From CAYXVJ01 sp050309435 (GTDB taxonomy: Bacteria > Bacillota > Clostridia > Saccharofermentanales > Fastidiosipilaceae), in NCBI GenBank assembly GCA_050309435.1, contig JBNRMJ010000011.1, positions 229,921 through 293,920 on the forward strand: a stretch of DNA of 64,000 bases. The letters are read 5' to 3'. The position numbers were made by a program, and so were the translations under genes. Shown here piece after piece: positions 9,044 to 18,083 of this stretch. A model generated the notes under the pieces. The model had not been told where the DNA came from and searched no databases. It saw only the letters and a list, made by a program, of their open reading frames with translations. Position 1 is the stretch's first letter. The number at the start of each line of letters is the position of its first letter.

Positions 9044-11101
9044 CTACATCTCCTTAAAAGCCGCTGTCTGACGATAACCCATAAAAGCCACGACGATTAA
9101 AGCGATCGAGATAATGATCGAAATCGCGGCACCAAGTGCCTGATACTGATTGGTTACCGTCAGTTTAAAGATGTAAGAAATCAAAAGGTCGCTCGAGCCG
9201 GCCAGATTCCCGTATTTACTCGGTTGGAAGGGGCCGCCTCCGTTGAAAATATCGATAATCGTGAAGTTGTTGAAATTGAAAGTATACTGTCCCACAAGCA
9301 AAGGAGCCGTCTGGAAGAGGATCATCGGTAAGGTAATTCTCCGTAAACGCTGCCAGGCCGTGGCACCGTCGATTTCTGCCGCTTCGAATAAATCCCCGGG
9401 GATGGCCTGCAAGGTACCTGTGGTTAATAGGAAAATGTATGCACTCCCGCACCAGCCCTGAATCAGGATTAACGCAATACGAGTCAAAGTCGGACTGTGT
9501 TTGACGTTTATCCTTTGCCCCGAGCCAAAAATATTGCTGATGATATCCGTCAGCATGCCGTCGGGAGCCAGCATCAAAGAGAAGAAAATGATGGTAATAA
9601 AAGCCGGAACCGCCCAGGGCAGGATAAAAACTGTTCGGTAGAAACGTCTTCCTTTCAGTCTCGGATTATTCGTCAGAAAAGCAAGAGTCATACCGATGAC
9701 GATCTGCAGACTGGATGCCGACAGCGTCCAGACGATCGTCCAGGTCAGAATGCGCCAGAAAACAGATCCTGCCAGGCCTTCTCCGAGTGCTATGATGCGA
9801 TAGTTCGACAAACCGATCCAGGTAAACTTACTCTGATGATCAGGATCCATATTGGTGAAACTAAGCAGAATCGTGGTGATAATCGGTACACCGATGATCA
9901 GGGCCACAAGCACATAGGTGGGTATGGTAACCAGAAATGGAAAACCTTCCCGTTCGATCGTGGCGGTAGTTTCGGTCCAGGCCTGAGGCCGGATGCCCAG
10001 AAGCATTTCTTTTTCTGTTTTTCGCGCGTCACGAAACGAAAGGATAATAATCACAAGTGCAAAGAGACAAAGCAATAAAGCCAGTACTCCTTCGATCATA
10101 AAGATCAGGGACCGCTCCACTCTCAGTCCGCCTTGGGCCAGTGATATCAGTCCGGCGATGCCCTCGCCTTGATAGTTTCCATAGCCCAGAGCATACGGGA
10201 CGGCAACAAGATAGATAAACAAGGTGCCCAGGAAAAACAACAATGCCTTGATATACTGCCCCAGAAGCAGTTGACCCAAGCCGGGAATAACGATCGAGAA
10301 AAAAGATTTCCAGACATAACGCTGTCTGCTTTCTTCCGGTACGGTCCGGCGAACAGATGACAGTTCGGCGTCGATGACTTTTTCTCTGTCTTTCATGCCG
10401 ACGGTCATTTCATGACGAATGCTGTTTCGTAAATCCTGTTTCGCAAGTTTAGGCGTACTGTAGACAAGACTTCTCCTGGCAGCCTGATAACGCTTTTCGC
10501 CTTCTTTCTTCGAGCCCGCGACCGCTTGTCGGGAAATCATACCGGCTTGATACTTCATCCGGGATGACTTTTGATTCTGTGCGATTTCGCTGCGAAGAGT
10601 TTTTAGCGTTTTATTTACTTCGGTCTTTTTCTCTTTGTCATCGGCCGGATCAACAGCCGCAACCATCGCTTTCGCTTCGTCGTCGCGGCGCTTCAGATCC
10701 CGATAATGACGCAGAAGTTCTGCTTGTCTTGAAATACGAACCAGAGACTGACGATACTCATATTCTGCGTCATAATGAAGATCGATATATGCTTCATAGA
10801 ACTTCACTTTCTTTTCCGCAATATAAATATCGCTTGCCAGACCTTTCTCCTTTGAATCACGGCCTTTCAAGCCGTGCCGGTAAGCTCTTGCCTCGCGCCG
10901 AAGCTCGCTGCGAAATTTACTTTCGTCCCTGCGAAACGCATCGAGGCGAACATTATAAGGGTGTTGATCTCTCTTCTTCTTTAGTTCGCTTAGTCGTTTC
11001 AGATCTCCGTTTTCGCGAGCTTCGATCAGATCGGCGATATACAAATCCTTACGCGGATATGTCTTGGCCAGATCATCAATCAATACTTTTTGATATGCCA
11101 T
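9044..11101 (-). CDS. malF: maltodextrin ABC transporter permease, MalF type, with a ~260-residue N-terminal extension
   Basis: The C-terminal ~300 residues are a normal MalF permease with coupling loop EAAEIDGATAWQRLR. Ahead of it residues 1-262 form a highly charged, Arg/Lys/Glu-rich, probably coiled-coil cytoplasmic domain without recognised motifs. Next comes a hydrophobic hairpin starting VIPGLGQLLLGQYIKALLFF (about 271-305) and another membrane segment near 330-355. At 685 residues it is more than twice the size of a minimal permease. It lies between the small membrane gene and malG in one operon. The extension may regulate or tether the importer; nothing in the sequence says which. Confidence 0.9.
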   Translation of the reverse strand: MAYQKVLIDDLAKTYPRKDLYIADLIEARENGDLKRLSELKKKRDQHPYNVRLDAFRRDESKFRSELRREARAYRHGLKGRDSKEKGLASDIYIAEKKVKFYEAYIDLHYDAEYEYRQSLVRISRQAELLRHYRDLKRRDDEAKAMVAAVDPADDKEKKTEVNKTLKTLRSEIAQNQKSSRMKYQAGMISRQAVAGSKKEGEKRYQAARRSLVYSTPKLAKQDLRNSIRHEMTVGMKDREKVIDAELSSVRRTVPEESRQRYVWKSFFSIVIPGLGQLLLGQYIKALLFFLGTLFIYLVAVPYALGYGNYQGEGIAGLISLAQGGLRVERSLIFMIEGVLALLLCLFALVIIILSFRDARKTEKEMLLGIRPQAWTETTATIEREGFPFLVTIPTYVLVALIIGVPIITTILLSFTNMDPDHQSKFTWIGLSNYRIIALGEGLAGSVFWRILTWTIVWTLSASSLQIVIGMTLAFLTNNPRLKGRRFYRTVFILPWAVPAFITIIFFSLMLAPDGMLTDIISNIFGSGQRINVKHSPTLTRIALILIQGWCGSAYIFLLTTGTLQAIPGDLFEAAEIDGATAWQRLRRITLPMILFQTAPLLVGQYTFNFNNFTIIDIFNGGGPFQPSKYGNLAGSSDLLISYIFKLTVTNQYQALGAAISIIISIALIVVAFMGYRQTAAFKEM

Positions 11102-11123
11102 ATAATCCTACCTTTAGCAAATG

Positions 11124-11534
11124 TCATTCCAGCAGCTTTCGATTCCGGATCTGCAATAGCAGCAAAAGCACTGCAATCGGATAATAAAAAAGCGAATCAA
11201 AATCAAAACGGATCAGATACATAATCCAGTTTGCCGCCAGGAGTAAGGTCCATAAACTGACTCCGAGTCGGGTCATACCTAATTTTCTGTCCGCAATAAA
11301 AACATATAGACCGTAAATCGATGGTATAAGCACGGCTCTGCCGTACGAGAAAACAATAAGCAACCTGTAATCGGCTTCGTTTAGCCCCGCTCCGGCTCCG
11401 GCCTGCCATTGCTGCCATAACTGCTTATCCTTTGCCATGAAAAGCGCTTCCAATGATAGTAAAGTCAAGAGCAAACCCAGCGTCATCAATATACGTCTTA
11501 ATTTCTTCTGATCCAGGCTATGTGTTTGTTGCAT
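11124..11534 (-). CDS. small membrane protein in the malto-oligosaccharide operon, 136 aa
   Basis: About four transmembrane helices are visible (near 13-33, 52-74, 84-103 and 113-130) joined by short charged loops, ending in RNRKLLE. No family is recognised. The ATG at 11534 is chosen because AAGGAG lies six bases before it; a longer frame to 11582 lacks a site. It lies between malE and malF, 22 bases before malF, so it belongs to the transporter operon. It could be an accessory membrane subunit. Confidence 0.75.
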   Translation of the reverse strand: MQQTHSLDQKKLRRILMTLGLLLTLLSLEALFMAKDKQLWQQWQAGAGAGLNEADYRLLIVFSYGRAVLIPSIYGLYVFIADRKLGMTRLGVSLWTLLLAANWIMYLIRFDFDSLFYYPIAVLLLLLQIRNRKLLE

Positions 11535-11653
11535 CTTTTCTCCTTGTGGAAAGGCCCAATGTGAGGATGGCGTATCCGTCACAGAGGGCCTCTTGGTCAG
11601 TCAAAAGGATATGAGCTCCGCCGGCATCTCATCGGTGAAGATCGCTTTTCGGA

Positions 11654-12994
11654 TCAGCTGTTAAGCATCGCTTCGAATGCGGCTTTTAATTCCCCGTAAG
11701 CAGCTTCGGCGCTGGCAGGTTCAACCGTATTCCAGGAGAGGACTGCATTTTTCCAGGTATCCCAGACTTTTCCCCATTCCTGGAAGAGCGGACGAGCCGG
11801 TGCATCGGCATAAGACTTAATAACAGCATCGATGACCGCTTTATCCGTATCAGAGAGATCGGATGCGGCATAGTCCTCAGCCGGCACATTCTCCAGGATC
11901 TTGCCCGTTGTCTTAAACAGATCGACGGCATATTCCGGATTCACGATTTCGGCTATCAGCGCTTCGGCCAATGCGATCTTGTCTTCGTCGCCTTCAATAC
12001 GCGAGTTAAGTGCCAGGCCCCAGCCGCCCTTCCAGTGACTCAGAGCATGACCGTTGATCGTCAGTTGATCGATCGGCAGAATTTCGAGATTTCCGTCGCC
12101 TGCCTGAGTGGAGATTGCTCCGGTGTCCCAGGGACCGCCGAGTCTCAACACGGACGATCCGGAACCGGTCGTGAACGCACCGTCGACATAGCCCCAGCCC
12201 GCATCATTATCAAACAAAGCGGTGTTGGCGTTAAAGTTCTGTTGCCAGTAAGTAAAGATACCTTCGATGGTTTCCTTTTTATCAGCAGGTAAATCAGCCC
12301 AATCCATTGTCATATCGGAGAAAAGCGTACCGTCGTCATTCATACCGAGCAGCTCGATTTCTGTCGAGTTGGTTGCGGCTACGCCGTACCAGGCATCGAA
12401 AAGGGGCAAAAGGACTTCGTTGTTTTCATAGTCCAGGAGTTCGACCGGTTTCGATAAATCAATATTCGCTGCTTCGGCATTCGCCGTATTGGCGAAAAGA
12501 ATCAAGGTTTCGATGTTATAAGGAAAGGCAAAATACTCCCCGTCGATCATGAAGTTTCCACCTAAACCGGCATCAAAATCATCCCAGCCGCCGAGTTTTT
12601 CCGCCAGTGCCTTGGAATCCACAGGCATCAGAATATCATTACTGTGCAGTCCGTATAGACGATCTGCCGGTATCGCGAAGAGATCGGCCACATCCTCGTT
12701 TAGAGCATCGGTATTGTCGATGGTGTCGAGGTGATCGAATGCGCCTACTTCAATCAGATTAATTGTAGAATCCGGGTTATTCTCGAGGACACGATCCACG
12801 GCATCCTGATAATAATCCATCCAGCCTTCCTCGGCCTGAACCGATATCTCTGCTGTAATGGGATCGGCCGACGGTTGCGAACCGCTCGTTTCGCCCGGTG
12901 CTGCTGTTGTTGTTGTGCCGCTCGTGCCTCCTTGGCATGCTGCTAAAAACAGTGCCATGGAAAAAGCTGTCGCGACAGCTACTATTCTTTTCAT
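11654..12994 (-). CDS. malE: maltodextrin-type extracellular solute-binding lipoprotein
   Basis: The protein begins with a lipoprotein signal (MKRIVAVATAFSMALFLAAC, lipid-anchored Cys20), then a Gly/Thr/Ser/Pro-rich linker and a family 1 solute-binding fold (for example SVLRLGGPWDTGAI and SHWKGGWGLALNSR). The acidic mature protein would capture oligosaccharide outside the membrane and pass it to MalF-MalG. It is the first gene of the operon, with an AGGAGGTAAAAG ribosome site. Maltodextrin specificity is inferred from permease type and neighbourhood. Confidence 0.92.
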   Translation of the reverse strand: MKRIVAVATAFSMALFLAACQGGTSGTTTTAAPGETSGSQPSADPITAEISVQAEEGWMDYYQDAVDRVLENNPDSTINLIEVGAFDHLDTIDNTDALNEDVADLFAIPADRLYGLHSNDILMPVDSKALAEKLGGWDDFDAGLGGNFMIDGEYFAFPYNIETLILFANTANAEAANIDLSKPVELLDYENNEVLLPLFDAWYGVAATNSTEIELLGMNDDGTLFSDMTMDWADLPADKKETIEGIFTYWQQNFNANTALFDNDAGWGYVDGAFTTGSGSSVLRLGGPWDTGAISTQAGDGNLEILPIDQLTINGHALSHWKGGWGLALNSRIEGDEDKIALAEALIAEIVNPEYAVDLFKTTGKILENVPAEDYAASDLSDTDKAVIDAVIKSYADAPARPLFQEWGKVWDTWKNAVLSWNTVEPASAEAAYGELKAAFEAMLNS

Positions 12995-13198
12995 CTTTTA
13001 CCTCCTATTAAGCTGATAAGACTCGAGAGCCCGTTATTATTGAGCAATAACCATGAATCTAACGCCTACGTCTCAATCATAAACATATATATTTAGCAAA
13101 GATATGTTAAATGATACGATAGTTGGAACGATCATATGTTACGAACTATCTGCGTTTCCAAAAACTAAACGATCTCTTTACCCTTTGAGAAAGGACAA
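12995..13198 (-). promoter_or_regulatory. malE upstream region with inverted repeat
   Basis: No gene fits here. An inverted repeat with arms GATAGTT and AACTATC (13118-13124 and 13144-13150) lies about 125 bases upstream of malE. On the minus strand TTAACA and TATGTT spaced by 17 bases could be a weak promoter downstream of it. The repeat is a candidate operator for a sugar-responsive repressor; no regulator gene lies next to it. Confidence 0.35.
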
Positions 13199-13229
13199 AA
13201 AAAGCACCGCTGTGAAACGCGGTGCTTTT
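13199..13229 (-). terminator. terminator of the fatty-acid synthesis operon
   Basis: Arms AAAAGCACCGC and GCGGTGCTTTT (13200-13210 and 13219-13229) form an 11-bp stem with an 8-base loop, followed on the minus strand by a T run. It lies 15 bases after the last gene of the fab operon. Confidence 0.92.
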
Positions 13230-13244
13230 CATCAAACACGTAAA

Positions 13245-13970
13245 CTAAAAATCAACTTTCACAATCTTTTCACAGAACAAATCAGGTCTTGTCGAGTAGA
13301 TATAATTTTCTTCCAGCGGGATCCATTTCGTCTGAAACATCATGGCAGACGCCTCCCCGTTACGACGCTTAATTCTGCGGATCTGATCTCCTGCCTCCAC
13401 ATCCACAAAAAAAGACAGATCCGGGCGATAGAAAGAACGTAGTAAAGGATGTAACGTATATGCTCCTTCGACAATCGCCATATCCGTAAAAGCGACGTCT
13501 CGTGCAGGACTCATGGTCCAGATATGAGGAATCAAGGCGTGGTAGCTAAACGCTTTTCTCTTGGTCAAAGGGTATAAGACGTCAGAGAAGAAACGTTCGC
13601 GATCGACATTTCCGCCGGCTTCGGCCAGACGTTCTTTTGTCTTCCTCTCCGGTGTCAGATAAAAATCATCCATATGAAAGACCGACAGATCCAGAAGCTC
13701 GCCGAGGACTTTCGCCAGGCTGCTCTTCCCCGCTGCCGCTCTTCCGTCCAGTGCTATCAGGAGCGGGAGAGCCGGCGCCGAGGCAGGTTCTTTTAACCAG
13801 TAACGCAGTTTACGGCGAATTTGCTTCAGGACTTCAAAAACCGCCGAATTTACAGGCTCTCTGTCGGCTTGCTCCAAAGCGCAATCAAACTTATTCAATA
13901 AGGACCGTAAGTCAAGAGGCGAAGCCGTTTGTCTTGACTTCGCCGCATTTTCGAGTTCATCGGTATACAT
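13245..13970 (-). CDS. uridine kinase-like P-loop kinase, 241 aa
   Basis: A P-loop LDGRAAAGKSS, an HMDDFYLTPERK segment and IVEGAYTLHP match the uridine kinase/phosphoribulokinase superfamily of small-molecule kinases. The first 75 residues are an extra helical region. Start: the ATG at 13970, four bases after the accDA stop, with GGAGAG nine bases upstream; a longer in-frame start would overlap accDA by about 40 bases. As the last gene of the fab operon it is probably cotranscribed with it. Its substrate is unknown and a direct part in lipid synthesis is not evident. Confidence 0.75.
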   Translation of the reverse strand: MYTDELENAAKSRQTASPLDLRSLLNKFDCALEQADREPVNSAVFEVLKQIRRKLRYWLKEPASAPALPLLIALDGRAAAGKSSLAKVLGELLDLSVFHMDDFYLTPERKTKERLAEAGGNVDRERFFSDVLYPLTKRKAFSYHALIPHIWTMSPARDVAFTDMAIVEGAYTLHPLLRSFYRPDLSFFVDVEAGDQIRRIKRRNGEASAMMFQTKWIPLEENYIYSTRPDLFCEKIVKVDF

Positions 13971-13974
13971 ATGG

Positions 13975-15741
13975 CTACTCTCCGGTATAGAATCCGATAG
14001 TACGGAAGCGATCATGTCGTTCCTGTAGCATACGTTCGGTACTTTTATTTTGCAAGTCTTTTAGCGATCTCAGGAAATAATCCTTGATTCCCGCTGCCGT
14101 TTGTTCACTGCTTTCATGTGCGCCTTCTCCTGCTTCTGCGATGATCTCGTCACAAATACCTAGTTCTCGAAGATCGAATGCGGTGATGCGGCTTACATCT
14201 GCCGCTTCGCTTTCACGCGCGGGATCCTTCCACAATAAAGAGGCAAAACCCCGAGGCGATATCACGGAATAGATCGCATTGGACAGCATGGCCAGGCGAT
14301 CCGATACCGCGATCGCCAGTGCGCCGCCGCTGCCGCCTTCGCCGATCACGCAACTGATAATCGGAACACTCAGAGCACTCGTTTCCATAAGATTTCGGGC
14401 GATCGCTTCGCCTTGACAACGCTCTTCGTCTTCGACGCCGCAGTAAGCACCCGGAGTATCTACCAGAGTTAAAATCGGACGACCGAACTTCTCGGCTTGT
14501 TTCATCAGTCGCAGAGCTTTTCGGTAACCTTCAGGATGCGGCATACCGAAGTTACTATCACTGTTCTCGGCCAGATCTCTTCCCTTCCTGGTCGCGATCA
14601 CGGTTACGGGAATACCGTCGATCAGAGCCAGGCCGCCCCATATAGCTGAATCGTCTCCGTAATAACGGTCGCCGTGAAGCTCGCTGTACTCGTCAAAAAT
14701 TAAAGGCAGATAGTCCAAAATCGTCGGTCTGCCTTTTTGTCTGATGAGCTCGAGACAGGCGGATCCGGATCGTCTGACCGGCTCCGGACCTATATATGAT
14801 GGAATATCTCTCGCTTGTTTCGCGCTCGGCGCATGATAGCGCAGAAGAGCTGCAATGTAAGCGCGAGCATCGCTTCTGGCTACGATTTTATCCAGAAATC
14901 CGTGCTCCAGCAAAAACTCGGCACGCTGAAAATTGTCGGGAAGGGTCTCGGCGATCGTTCCTTCGATAACACGCCTTCCCGCAAAACCGATGATCGTACC
15001 GGGTTCGGAGATAATCAAGTCTCCCAGACTGGCGAAACTTGCGGTAACACCGCCGGTCGTAGGATCGGTCATGAAGGATATGTAGAGGAGGCCGGCATCG
15101 CCGTGCCGCTTGACGGCTGCAGATGTTTTGGCCATTTGCATGAGGGAAACGATCCCCTCCTGCATACGGGCTCCGCCGGAAGCGGTAAATAAAAGCACCG
15201 GAAGTTTTTTGGCCAATGCGCCTTCAAAGAGGCGTGTGATTTTCTCACCGACCACACTTCCCATGGATCCCATCATAAAGCGGCTGTCCATGGCCGCAAC
15301 CGCACAAGGCATCCCCTCTATCTCGGCATATCCGGATATAACGGCATCGTTTAGACCCGTTTTCTCTCTCAGCTTTTCCAGTTTTTCGAGATAACCATCG
15401 TATTCCAGTGGATTCAGACTTTTTAGATTTTCATCCGTTTCCCGGAAACTGCCGGGATCAACGATTAAACGCAATCGCTCGCGTGCCGGAATGCGGAAAT
15501 GATGACCGCAATGCTGACAGACGCTATGCAGACGTTCGAAGTCCTCGCGATACATGATCGCCTTGCACTCGGGGCAACGTACCCAAAGATCATCCGGTAT
15601 CGGTTGTTTATAGGTAAAAGGCCGTTCCTCGCTCGCTGCGTTTTTTTGACTTTTTCGTCTGCGCCCCAAGGCCAGGGCATCGGCCATTTGAGTTTCGCCT
15701 TCTACTTTTTTCCTTAGCTTATCGAATATTCTATCAGTCAT
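13975..15741 (-). CDS. accDA: acetyl-CoA carboxylase carboxyltransferase, fused beta-alpha subunit (AccD-AccA)
   Basis: One 588-residue frame holds both carboxyltransferase subunits. Residues 1-300 are AccD, with a four-cysteine zinc ribbon (Cys56, Cys59, Cys75, Cys78) and FTASGGARMQEG; about 325-588 are AccA, with YYGDDSAIWGGLA and GEGGSGGALAI. Together they move CO2 from carboxybiotin on AccB to acetyl-CoA, giving malonyl-CoA. There is no stop or frameshift at the junction, so it is a true fusion; similar fusions are known in some Firmicutes. The start has GAGGCGATT before the ATG and is nine bases from accC. Confidence 0.95.
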   Translation of the reverse strand: MTDRIFDKLRKKVEGETQMADALALGRRRKSQKNAASEERPFTYKQPIPDDLWVRCPECKAIMYREDFERLHSVCQHCGHHFRIPARERLRLIVDPGSFRETDENLKSLNPLEYDGYLEKLEKLREKTGLNDAVISGYAEIEGMPCAVAAMDSRFMMGSMGSVVGEKITRLFEGALAKKLPVLLFTASGGARMQEGIVSLMQMAKTSAAVKRHGDAGLLYISFMTDPTTGGVTASFASLGDLIISEPGTIIGFAGRRVIEGTIAETLPDNFQRAEFLLEHGFLDKIVARSDARAYIAALLRYHAPSAKQARDIPSYIGPEPVRRSGSACLELIRQKGRPTILDYLPLIFDEYSELHGDRYYGDDSAIWGGLALIDGIPVTVIATRKGRDLAENSDSNFGMPHPEGYRKALRLMKQAEKFGRPILTLVDTPGAYCGVEDEERCQGEAIARNLMETSALSVPIISCVIGEGGSGGALAIAVSDRLAMLSNAIYSVISPRGFASLLWKDPARESEAADVSRITAFDLRELGICDEIIAEAGEGAHESSEQTAAGIKDYFLRSLKDLQNKSTERMLQERHDRFRTIGFYTGE

Positions 15742-15750
15742 AATCGCCTC

Positions 15751-17112
15751 TCAAGCCAGCTTCTCGATCAGGAGCGGCATGCATCTCTCCAGAAATCCGT
15801 TATCGTAATCTCCTGATATAAAGTCCGGATGTCGCAAGAGTGCCAGGTGGAAGTCCACATTGGTCGCTACGCCGTCTATCGTTAACTCCGTCAGAGCACG
15901 GCGCATCCGGCGAATGGCTTCCGTCCGCGTTGGCGCATGTACGATCACCTTGGCCAGAAGAGAATCATACTCCGAAGGTACGATGTACCCGGGATAAAGT
16001 GCCGTATCCACACGAACGCCGTGACCGCCAGGCAGTATCAAGTTACAAATCTCGCCGGGCATCGGCCTGAAACCAAGGACCGGATCCTCGGCGTTGATTC
16101 GACATTCGATCGCATGCCCCTGGACACGCAGTTTTGACTGCTGGAGGCTAAGAACTTTGCCCGATGCGACCAGAATCTGTTCTTGAATCAGGTTGGTTTG
16201 CGTAACCATTTCCGTGACGGGGTGCTCAACTTGGATTCTTGTATTCATTTCCATGAAGTAGAAGTTTTTATCTTCGTCCACCAGATACTCGATCGTACCG
16301 ACACCGGTATAGCCGACTGCCTTGGCCAATCTGACCGACAGTTCGCCCATTTTATCGCGCAGTTTACGATCCACAACCGGTGAAGGAGATTCTTCGAGAA
16401 GCTTTTGATTGCGACGCTGAATCGAACAGTCTCTTTCACCCAGGTGAACTACGTTTCCATGCTCGTCGGCCAGCAGCTGAATTTCCACATGATGCGGATT
16501 CAGAATATAGCGTTCCATGTAAACACTTTGATCGCCGAAGGCTGCTTTCGCCTCCGCCCTGGCTGCCATAAAAGCATGATTTAAATCCTTTTCCTGATAT
16601 ACGATTCGCATGCCGCGACCACCGCCGCCGTTAGCTGCTTTGATGATGACCGGATAACCGATTTCGCGTGCGGTCGTTAAGGCCTGGCTAAGATCCGTTA
16701 TCAAGGATGACGAACCCGGAATGACCGGCACTCCTGCCATGACCGCCGTTTTTCTGGCTTGGTTTTTATCGCCCATCAAGGCCATCGCTTCACTGGTCGG
16801 ACCGATGAATTTGATATGACACTGTTCGCAAAGTCGAACCAGGCTAACATTCTCGGAGAGGAAACCAAAGCCCGGATGGATCGCATCCGCGCCTGTAATG
16901 ACTGCCGCGGATATGATAGCCTGGCGATTCAGATAACTGCTCTGCGAATCGGCGGGCCCGATACAAACCGCTTCATCGGCCAGATGCACATGTAAAGCAT
17001 CCTTGTCGGCTTCCGAATAGACGGCAACCGAGCGAATGCCAAGGTCTCGACAGGCTCTGATAACGGCTACGGCAATTTCGCCGCGATTTGCAATTAATAC
17101 TTTTCGAAACAT
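15751..17112 (-). CDS. accC: acetyl-CoA carboxylase biotin carboxylase subunit
   Basis: This 453-residue ATP-grasp enzyme carboxylates biotin on AccB. It shows MFRKVLIANRGEIAVAVIRA at the N terminus, the glycine loop NGGGGRGMRI, ERDCSIQRRNQKLLEESPSP and NTRIQVEHPVTEMVT, all diagnostic for AccC. Length and motifs are normal. It lies 38 bases after fabZ and 9 before accDA. The ribosome site is weak (GAGCTGGAT). Confidence 0.97.
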   Translation of the reverse strand: MFRKVLIANRGEIAVAVIRACRDLGIRSVAVYSEADKDALHVHLADEAVCIGPADSQSSYLNRQAIISAAVITGADAIHPGFGFLSENVSLVRLCEQCHIKFIGPTSEAMALMGDKNQARKTAVMAGVPVIPGSSSLITDLSQALTTAREIGYPVIIKAANGGGGRGMRIVYQEKDLNHAFMAARAEAKAAFGDQSVYMERYILNPHHVEIQLLADEHGNVVHLGERDCSIQRRNQKLLEESPSPVVDRKLRDKMGELSVRLAKAVGYTGVGTIEYLVDEDKNFYFMEMNTRIQVEHPVTEMVTQTNLIQEQILVASGKVLSLQQSKLRVQGHAIECRINAEDPVLGFRPMPGEICNLILPGGHGVRVDTALYPGYIVPSEYDSLLAKVIVHAPTRTEAIRRMRRALTELTIDGVATNVDFHLALLRHPDFISGDYDNGFLERCMPLLIEKLA

Positions 17113-17150
17113 ATCCAGCTCGTTTCTATCTGCTTTGGATCAGATAACCC

Positions 17151-17585
17151 TTATTCTTTTTCACCTACCGCAAAGACCATATCCGCCGACGCGGCCAGGG
17201 TGCCGCTGCCGATATATGCTTTACCGCTGCCAAAGCCCACCGAACCGCGGATACGATCCAAAGTCATTTCGAGACGCAAAACATCTCCTGGTACTACTTT
17301 GTGTTTAAAACGGACATTATCGAGTTTTCCGAAATAGGCGATACGGCCTTTGAATTCTGCTTTTGAAAGAATACAAACCGCACCGGCCTGAGCGATCGCT
17401 TCGATGATCAGCACCCCGGGCATAACCGGTTCCTGAGGAAAATGTCCCTGAAAAAACGATTCCTCGCCGGTCACATACTTCAGACCGACCACTGAATTCT
17501 CATCCATTTCCAGAATCTCATCGACGAGTAAAAAGGGATCGCGATGAGGGATGATGGTTTTGATGGCTTCTTGATCCATTAACAT
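17151..17585 (-). CDS. fabZ: 3-hydroxyacyl-ACP dehydratase FabZ
   Basis: The 144-residue hotdog-fold enzyme removes water from 3-hydroxyacyl-ACP. The catalytic pair is visible as His48 in GHFPQEPVMPG and Glu62 in IIEAIAQAG, with the N-terminal HRDPFLLVDEI motif. Length is usual for FabZ. An AGGTGAATC ribosome site precedes the ATG, seven bases after accB. No FabA-like insertion is present. Confidence 0.97.
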   Translation of the reverse strand: MLMDQEAIKTIIPHRDPFLLVDEILEMDENSVVGLKYVTGEESFFQGHFPQEPVMPGVLIIEAIAQAGAVCILSKAEFKGRIAYFGKLDNVRFKHKVVPGDVLRLEMTLDRIRGSVGFGSGKAYIGSGTLAASADMVFAVGEKE

Positions 17586-17592
17586 GATTCAC

Positions 17593-18081
17593 CTACCCGA
17601 TTCTAAACAGAGGGTCGCCGTACTGGACCTTCTGACCGTTTTGCACATATACTTCGAGCACCTTACCCGACGCGGTACTGCTGACTTCGTTCATAAGTTT
17701 CATGGCCTCGATAATGCACACGACATCTCCGTTTTTCACTTCTTTGCCGACTTCCGTGAACGGCGGGGCGTCCGGAGACGGTGCGGAAAAGAAGATACCG
17801 ACGACAGGTGCGGTGACGATTGCCCCGGGCGTCTCTTCCGAAATCGGTACACTGTCTCCGTTCTCGTTTGCAGGATCAATCGGTTCTGCTTCTGCCTGCG
17901 AGGCGATGGTATCAACCAATACCGGTCGATATTCAAGTGTCTGTGCATCGGCAGATTGAAACGGCATTGATTTCGGATGACGCTTTAGTTTTAGTTGGCT
18001 GGCACCAACCGATAACTCCAGCAGATCGATACCCGTCTCGCTCATCGCTTCCATGAGTTTAATGATCTCGTTTGTCTCCAT
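17593..18081 (-). CDS. accB: biotin carboxyl carrier protein of acetyl-CoA carboxylase
   Basis: The 162-residue protein has an N-terminal helical segment, an acidic and proline-containing linker (about 55-90) and a C-terminal biotinyl domain with EAMKLMNE, in which Lys128 would carry biotin. The ATG at 18081 is chosen because AGAGGC lies just upstream; the longer frame to 18108 runs inside fabF. Start and fabF stop nearly touch, which suggests translational coupling. Confidence 0.96.
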   Translation of the reverse strand: METNEIIKLMEAMSETGIDLLELSVGASQLKLKRHPKSMPFQSADAQTLEYRPVLVDTIASQAEAEPIDPANENGDSVPISEETPGAIVTAPVVGIFFSAPSPDAPPFTEVGKEVKNGDVVCIIEAMKLMNEVSSTASGKVLEVYVQNGQKVQYGDPLFRIG

Positions 18082-18083
18082 GT

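Noticed and set aside
9497..11184. Long plus-strand open frames across malF
   Set aside because: They mirror the highly charged malF extension; composition alone explains the open frames.
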